DNA from: Adineta ricciae | Taxonomy: Eukaryota > Rotifera > Eurotatoria > Adinetida > Adinetidae | NCBI GenBank assembly: GCA_905250025.1 | Contig: CAJNOJ010000014.1 | Span: 255,624-319,623, forward strand | Direction of reading: 5' to 3' | Length of the DNA stretch: 64,000 bases | Shown: one piece after another, positions 58,071-64,000 of the stretch | Layout of the letters: every line of letters starts with the position of its first letter | How positions within the stretch are numbered: position 1 is the stretch's first letter | The notes under the pieces: model-generated | What the model saw: the letters and a program-made list of their open reading frames with translations, nothing else | What the model was told of the DNA's origin: nothing | The model's database searches: none | Translations under genes and position numbers: made by a program

Positions 58071-60251
58071 ATGATGGAATTTGATAACGTTCCACTTGAT
58101 GCAAATACAAATGAAAAAAGCGAAAAACAAATTTTATCCTCGTCCTTACTAGACGAAATTACATGTGCCATTTGTTTGGATATTTTTGAAGAACCAAAAC
58201 GAACATCATGTTTACATGTTGCTTGCCGTCGTTGTCTAGAAGAATATCACCATTCATGCAAGAATGAGTCGGATATTGCTACTTGTAAGATTTTCTATAA
58301 CGTTCAATCGAACAAGGATATACGTGTTTTCTCTTATTTACCAGGTCCTCAATGTCGAGCACCCTCGATTCATTTACCGAATGGAGATGCTAGCTGTCTT
58401 CCGCCAGCAATCGATAAAGAACAGCTCATAAAAATTTATCGACATGAGCAAGAAGTTGAATCAAAACATGTTGGTAAGAGAAAAATTTGTATATTATTCT
58501 TGTCTTTGTCGAAATACTGACGTTGTAGGTCTATGCTCGTTATGTCAGAACGAATCTGCCAATCTTCATGGTCGATGTTTCCAATGTCAGGAGAATTATT
58601 GTCAAACATGCTATGGATATCATGCACATTTTCATACAGTACCTGCACATGTTACTCGAACATTTGCTGAAATCCGTCTTTTACCCAAAGCTCCAATTGA
58701 ATTCGATGAAAGTATTTCTCTTCTTTGCTCACAACGGCATAGCAAACGATTATTAGAGTTCTACTGTGTCAAATGTTCAGAATGTCTATGTTCGGAATGT
58801 CTTATAGATGAACATACATCTCATCATCGACAGCAATACCATGCCATAAAACTTCTTTCACAAATTGCACAAGACTATCGCTACCAGTTAGAACGACTCT
58901 ATGTAAATAAGTTAAAATCGTTACACCGAGAATTAAATGAAGCTATTGACTATATAAGTAAAATTCTTGATCGTGATCCACGTTTATTTCTTATTTTTGA
59001 TCAATTACAAAAGCAGGAAGAGAAAGTCAACGAACTCGACAAATTGATCCAAACTTTAGTCAACCATGCACACGATGTACATGTTGTGTTGTATGAGAAA
59101 CAAGCTAAAGACCAACTAACAGAAATTTTACATGAAAGACCACCAAGACCAAGACAAGGGTTTTTACTTAATGGTCTACGATTTGAACCTATTTCAAGTG
59201 AGTAGATTTTCGAGAGTTCTCTTTACTGTCGATCGTTTAAGAGCGAGTCTCATGTTTCCTATATATATATATATTCCATAACGAATTTTCATAAATAGAT
59301 AATCTATAACATATGATTTGTTATAATTTAGACTCAAAGTCGACGATGAAAATCGTTTTACCACTTGAAGTTCTTCCAACAGTCAATGATCCTATTGCTC
59401 AACATGTTGAACACTTGTATCTTGATTTTCTTCCTGTACACAATAAACCTTATTCGAAACCAGTCATTGGATATCAAGTGTCTTACGAACAATCTGATTC
59501 AACATTTTTACGTCTTTTCGGCTCATTTATTCCTCAACAAATGCAACAATTCACTTGTTCACTCTATTCATATTGTTATCTCAATAAACAATTTGTGAAA
59601 GAGGACACTACAGAAGTCCTTTTTAATTTTCCGAAAAGATTCGATCAAGAACTCAAGCAAAAGAATAAAACAGATCTTATTACTTATTCTGATCGTGACG
59701 AACAAATAACTATAATATACAATTACAGACTTGATTCAGTAACAATCAAACAAATAAATCTCGTCTTTGGTTTAGCAGTACACGAAAGGAAAAAAGACAA
59801 TTTTCTTGGCTACGATTTACAACTATCATCCATTCATATTCGCCTATTATCAAATAAACAAAAGTTACTTATTTGTGGCTTGAAATCAAATAATGAAAAT
59901 AAATTAATCTGTTTTCTTTATGATTTTAATACTCTTGATATTATCGATACTTATTCATGTTACACGGGACAAAATATCAAAGACATTCTCGATGTAATTA
60001 TTTACAATGATGAAACGATATTTTTATGTTTTCACAGCATGAATCGAAGATTATTCATGTGGATTGGAAAAGACTACATGGAAGAAATTGCATTCAATGG
60101 AATCGAGCTCGGAGAAACGAAGTGTATCATTGATCGGTTAGCTATTAATGAACAAATGGATATACTAATCGCATATCGAAACATGGAACAAGATGATACA
60201 CGAACTCGATTTGCTATGAGCAAATATTTAATACCACATAGTGACAATTGA
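58071..60251 (+). CDS. TRIM-like RING/B-box/coiled-coil protein
   Basis: Exons 58071-58284, 58345-58473, 58529-59197 and 59332-60251 give 643 residues. The RING finger spans CAICLDIFEEPKRTSCLHVA, CRRCLEEY and CPQCRAP; the last zinc pair is completed across the first intron (split Cys codon). Two B-box-like zinc segments follow: GLCSLCQNESANLHGRCFQC ... CYGYHAHFH and LLCSQRHSKRLLEFYCVKCS followed by ECLCSECLIDEHTSHH. A coiled coil (YQLERLYVNKLKSLHRELNE and QKQEEKVNELDKLIQTL) completes the RBCC order. The C-terminal 310 residues are beta-rich (IIYNYRLDSVTIKQINLVFG, KLICFLYDFNTLDIID) and may be a divergent propeller, but no standard SPRY or NHL repeat is recognisable. Probably an E3 ubiquitin ligase; the target is unknown. 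Confidence 0.82.
59260..59274. repeat. Short (TA)n tract inside a TRIM intron
   Basis: A TA run within the 134-bp third intron of the TRIM-like gene, the longest intron of that gene. Confidence 0.7.
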
Positions 60252-61988
60252 ACTAGAGTTTTTTGGATAGTTTTTTTTCTTCTAAATATTGCTTCGTCTT
60301 GATTTTCAACGAATAAAGTACAATCTTTGATGATACGCCGAACGCTTCTCGATATTTTCGAAATGATTCCGGCTAGCGAAAAATAGTGGGAAACGATACG
60401 ACGTTGGTTGAAGTTGATGAATATTGGATCTGATATGGGTCCGAAAAACAATTTTTTTCCTGAATATTCAGAACACAATATGTATATTATTCCTAATCAA
60501 GCACATTTTGTGTTGATAGTGAAAAATTGAATGTTAGAAGAGAGAATTGGATACTTATGATGTCCCTACCTGCATACTGCGAAATCGTATGTAAAATGTT
60601 CAATAGAAAGTCATCACTTAACACTGAATTCCAAGATTCACCTACTCTTAACTGACACATTTATGCATACGTTCTCAAGATACAATAGTAGCAAGTTTGT
60701 TTTACAAAAAAACTTGTAGACGAATACACGATTGGAAATAGTAAAAAGCGGTCGCATAGATTCGTAAAATCGTATGCTCATTGGTCGATTGTATGGAATT
60801 CGCACTCAACAATCTGATTTACATCTTATCTTATATAGAAAAGACAAAATCCTCGCTTCGACTTTAGAAATATCACCGATTGTCCCCACTGAATTCTACT
60901 AAAGCAAAAGAAAATGACCAACCCAACAATAATCTAGTTTCAACAACGTTAACACCTAGTACACAAGTGAGTTATACTAGCAATGAGCACATTGCTGGAA
61001 TCAGACATATGAAGATCTAACGTACTGTCGACAGAATTCAAACACACCTCGGAAACGGTTGGGAACAGTTCCTCGTCGGTTTAAAATGTACTCATAGCAT
61101 GGTAAAACGATTTCCAATTGAAAATGTTACTTCCATGAGATTACTGAAATGCTCTGGAACAGCCAGTACTAGTGTCCGATTTTATGGATTTGGCTAATGT
61201 TTCACATTGAGACGAATTATCCCACTCAGAACACACGGATCTCTTGGGAAAACATTGTATTACAAAAAATTTGTATCGTGTGTACTGTTCAGAGATTTTT
61301 TTAAATCGAACGGTTCATTTGTTATTCCGCTCGAGAGCGCTGACAACCATATATAGAAGAGTAATGCACTACAGCTTGTTGCAAAAAAAAGATTTGACTG
61401 AACCGATTGCTCTAGCGAAAAACAATGTTTCATAAGTGGCAGAGTTTCTTGGCACAAGTAAATCGTAGACCATTTGCTGAAGATTCTATTTCTACTATGT
61501 GTTGTATTATTATGAGCGGTAAAACATGTGGCCACTTTTTTCTGTACACTTTTCAACAATTAATATATCAACGAAGAATATCAGCATATCGCTAGACCTA
61601 TTATAATTTATCATTGATATTTTCGTTTGTAATATATACACCAAGCGTTTTTATGATATGACTCGATTTTGTACTAGAAAAAAAATGGCCACCTTGCAAA
61701 AGAGTTCTTGTGAGATTTCAGATTAGATGAAGGTTTCATGATGAATGGGGGAAAATTTATCTTCATATTTGACAGATAAACATGGCTTTTTTTGAATATT
61801 CATAGCCATTTTCACTATTTATCTCGATTTCAAATGAAGTGAGCAGAATTTAATGATATCCTATATTTTATAGTTTTTTTTTATTAGAGAATGCTGCTTT
61901 TGATTGATCTTAATGTTAAGTCTGTTGAATACAAATAATCAACATGAAACACAAGTGCAAAAAACGAAGAAAACTCGGCGAATTGTTT
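60252..61988. other. Intergenic, possibly containing decayed sequence
   Basis: About 1.7 kb. The 3' UTR of the TRIM gene has an AATAAA near 60312. Between 60868 and 61437 consecutive plus-strand frames read as fairly normal protein but are broken by stops at 61016-61018 and 61195-61197. This could be a decayed gene, but the open stretches are only about 50-60 codons and no family is recognised. Nothing else is supported. Confidence 0.4.
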
Positions 61989-62577
61989 CTAGAAAGCACC
62001 ACTACCAACAGCACCGGCTGCGGCTTGTGGACCGAGGAGAATCGATCGTTGTTCGCGACTAATTTGTTCGGCAACTTGTAACAATTCTTTTTGAATGAGA
62101 ATTGGAAAAACGAGGACACACATTGTTGACGTAATCCTAGATGCGGCAAAAAAAGTGTTATAGAACAGATAAAACAGCACTGAATGAAACGTACCACCAA
62201 GCTGCTGTACGACCTTTACTGTAGGCAAATTTTGTTGTATTGATAACTGCACTATTCACTTTTCCAACTGTATTTTGAACACTTTCTGGAAACATTTCTT
62301 TCAATGCAATGATACGTTCAAGTACGGTTTCGTCTTCTAGTAAGTCGTCATCATCGTCATCGTCGTTGTTGTTAACGCGTGCTACAGTCGAAGTCGTCAC
62401 CGGTGGATTAACACGTATTACTTGCTGTTGAATAGTTTCAATTAATTCAGGATCGATTGAATCATTTTCGTTGACTGATCCAGCCATTGCTGAATTCATC
62501 ATCATCATTTCAGCAGTTGGAGAGAATTCAAGACCGTCTTGCGATGTTAAAAGTTGTCGGAGAACTTCTTCATCCAT
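61989..62577 (-). CDS. TOMM22: Mitochondrial import receptor subunit TOM22
   Basis: Exons 62195-62577 and 61989-62136 join through a split Trp codon to 176 residues. The acidic cytosolic N-terminus contains a run of seven Asp. The family core is DETVLERIIALKEMFPESVQ, then the transmembrane segment KFAYSKGRTAAWWITSTMCV followed by LVFPILIQKELLQVAEQ. The C-terminal inter-membrane-space tail reads EQISREQRSILLGPQAAAG, matching human 'QQQQRQILLGPNTG'. TOM22 is the central receptor and organiser of the outer-membrane translocase for mitochondrial preproteins. Length and topology are normal. A single 58-bp intron interrupts the membrane segment. Confidence 0.92.
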
Positions 62578-63029
62578 AGTTTTGTTTTATTTTACTTTGT
62601 TAGAAAATCTGAATAAATAAATATGTACACCTTAATATGAGAACAAAAAAAAAAGAACTATATGAATATAATATATTTATCGATTCATTCATTTTGGTTT
62701 TTTTTCAAACAGCAGAAAAGTTTGTTTTTTTATCGTCCGAATAAAGGAAGAAAGATAGTTACAGAAAAAGAAAAGACACATGGAAGATTCACAATGAAGC
62801 GATATTTCTCTGCTTGATTATAACTACGGAAAAAAATTCATTTTAACCTTTCCTTTTCTTGAATTCTCGGAAAGATATTCTTCATCGAGATATAAAAAAA
62901 GAAATTTTCAATCGAGTATCACTAGTTAAGTTTACACATTTCAACTGTTCAATTATCCGAGGAAAGCCTAACTGTTAACACTAAAAATGTTTATTGAATG
63001 AAAGACAACAATTATTGAACGTTTCCTGT
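62578..63029. other. Spacer between LSG1 3' end and TOM22
   Basis: 452 bp of A/T-rich sequence, the 5' flank of TOM22 and the 3' flank of LSG1, which are on the same strand. No gene is seen. Confidence 0.5.
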
Positions 63030-64000
63030 CTAATCCACTTCTCCTTCTTCGTTATCATCGTTTTCATGTTGATTGCTGTTACTCGATTTTCGTCGTGTTC
63101 GTCGGCGAACATGCTTCATTGACTTTATGGTGTCTCTATCTTCGTTATCACGATTGAAAACATCGAATCTGTTGAATTCTTCAACTCTATCAGGTCCTTG
63201 GTCGCTTGTAGACGCACTACACGATGCTAACTGATGATCATCACTCGCGGGAAATGCTTCACTATCATCACCAGCTGATATATCACTTTCAGGACGTTTT
63301 TGTTTATCAACAGCCGACTGTATCTGCTGTTCAAGTTCAAGTGCTCGAGGATCCGATATATATCGATCTAAAATAACATGAAACGGTAAAAGAAAACAGA
63401 CGATCAAGCAGATGAACATACCTTTCTCAGCAGTAAAACCAGGCGGACGAAGACATAAATTGATTCGTCCGTCGAGTGCTAACCGAAGAATATGATTAGC
63501 AGCTCGGTAGACATCAGGACGTGATGCTTTGGCTGTAAGAAATCCACGTTTTAAAGCCCATGCTAAAAATCATATCAATATGCATATATGTACTTTCTAC
63601 TGAAGTCAAACAGTTTGAAGAGCTCACCCTCACAAATATCGAATGCACTGTAATTTGGTGTATCCTGTTCTAATCTTTCTAGTTTCAAAATTTTCGTCAG
63701 TGGTAACCATTGAGCAAGATATCCGACAGCTGTATATGGCTCTTGCACTTGCGCTATTGGATAAATTCCAGCTAAAATCTTTGAAAAACATACTTCAGAT
63801 GAAAAGAATATCTAATCTAGTACATACTTGTAACGGCCGTTCGACATACGAAGGGAAAACTAAACCTGGACAATCGCATAGATGAACAGTAGGTGTTAAA
63901 TGTATCGTTTGAAAATGTTTTGTATGTCCCGGAGTACGTGATACGCTGACTACTTTATGACCAACAATACTATTCAAAATTGAAGATTTACCGACATTCG
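63030..64000 (-). CDS. LSG1: Large-subunit GTPase 1 homologue, 5' part outside window
   Basis: The C-terminal part of the gene, in four or more short-intron exons, is cut by the window edge. It enters at the G1/P-loop (NVGKSSILNSIVGHKVVSVS) and continues RTPGHTKHFQTIHLTPTVHL and CDCPGLVFPSYVERPLQ (G3 motif DCPG). These fit the circularly permuted YlqF/YawG GTPase family, and HTKHFQT is typical of LSG1. Downstream are ILAGIYPIAQVQEPYTAVGY, a helical segment with WALKRGFLTAKASRPDVYRA and LDGRINLCLRPPGF. A polar tail of about 120 residues ends with basic RRRTRRKSS and acidic DNEEGEVD. LSG1 releases NMD3 from pre-60S ribosomes in the cytoplasm. The G4/G5 motifs lie beyond the window. Confidence 0.9.

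Noticed and set aside
60868..61437. Possible pseudogene with stops at 61016-61018 and 61195-61197
   Set aside because: The open pieces are only about 50-60 codons and match no family I know, so chance cannot be excluded. A translated search of a rotifer proteome would decide.

Overview
This window is nuclear DNA from a small, gene-dense, AT-rich animal genome. Genes are split by many very short introns (mostly 50-60 bp, GT...AG), coding sequence is rich in TCG/TTCGA words, and most spacers are a few hundred bases. The gene set is animal: MAST kinase, EFHC1, SLC52 riboflavin transporter, Ly6 protein, chitin-binding EGF protein, TRIM protein. It also carries a cellular RNA-dependent RNA polymerase, a bacterial-type Nu-class GST and a potato-inhibitor-I/eglin-like protein. 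Together these fit a bdelloid rotifer (Adineta/Rotaria type) best; that assignment is inference, not proof.

Layout. 1-2.7 kb: two tandem cysteine-rich secreted peptides and a three-DM10 EFHC1-like ciliary protein, then tRNA-Pro(TGG), all on the minus strand. 4.1-4.5 kb: an orphan with two SUMO-interaction-like motifs. 5.5-11.9 kb: a tight minus-strand run of farnesyltransferase beta, GST, SPATA20 and a Dabb-barrel protein. 12.9-14.1 kb: a riboflavin transporter (plus). 14.2-15.8 kb: an orphan mitochondrial-type protein just behind mitoribosomal uL24m (minus). 16.5-23.0 kb: a six-exon MAST kinase of about 1,909 residues (minus). 23-27.4 and 29.4-33.7 kb: two gene-poor stretches around a class-A-like GPCR. 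33.7-34.9 kb: proteasome beta-5 (minus). 35.5-46.3 kb: a plus-strand series of a PAM2 protein, PWP1, a SOCS-box orphan, an orphan with a beta-rich middle region, a MICOS Mic26/27 subunit and a secreted serine-protease inhibitor. 48.3-51.2 kb: an EGF/CBM14 secreted protein. 51.9-52.5 kb: a GPI-type Ly6 protein. 52.9-57.7 kb: an intact RdRP of about 1,490 residues. 58.1-60.3 kb: a TRIM-like RING/B-box protein. 62-64 kb: TOM22 and the 3' part of ribosome-assembly GTPase LSG1 (minus).

Most genes are independent housekeeping or signalling functions. Two points concern the window as a system. Several same-strand neighbours are extremely close, and their ATG lies just after a pyrimidine-rich AG acceptor with no upstream coding exon, as expected for spliced-leader trans-splicing and possibly operons (SPATA20-GST-FNTB; uL24m-orphan). 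And a catalytically complete RdRP sits next to a RING/B-box protein. Exon joins below were made by eye from GT/AG sites, frame and family similarity; no alignment, search or transcript data were available.
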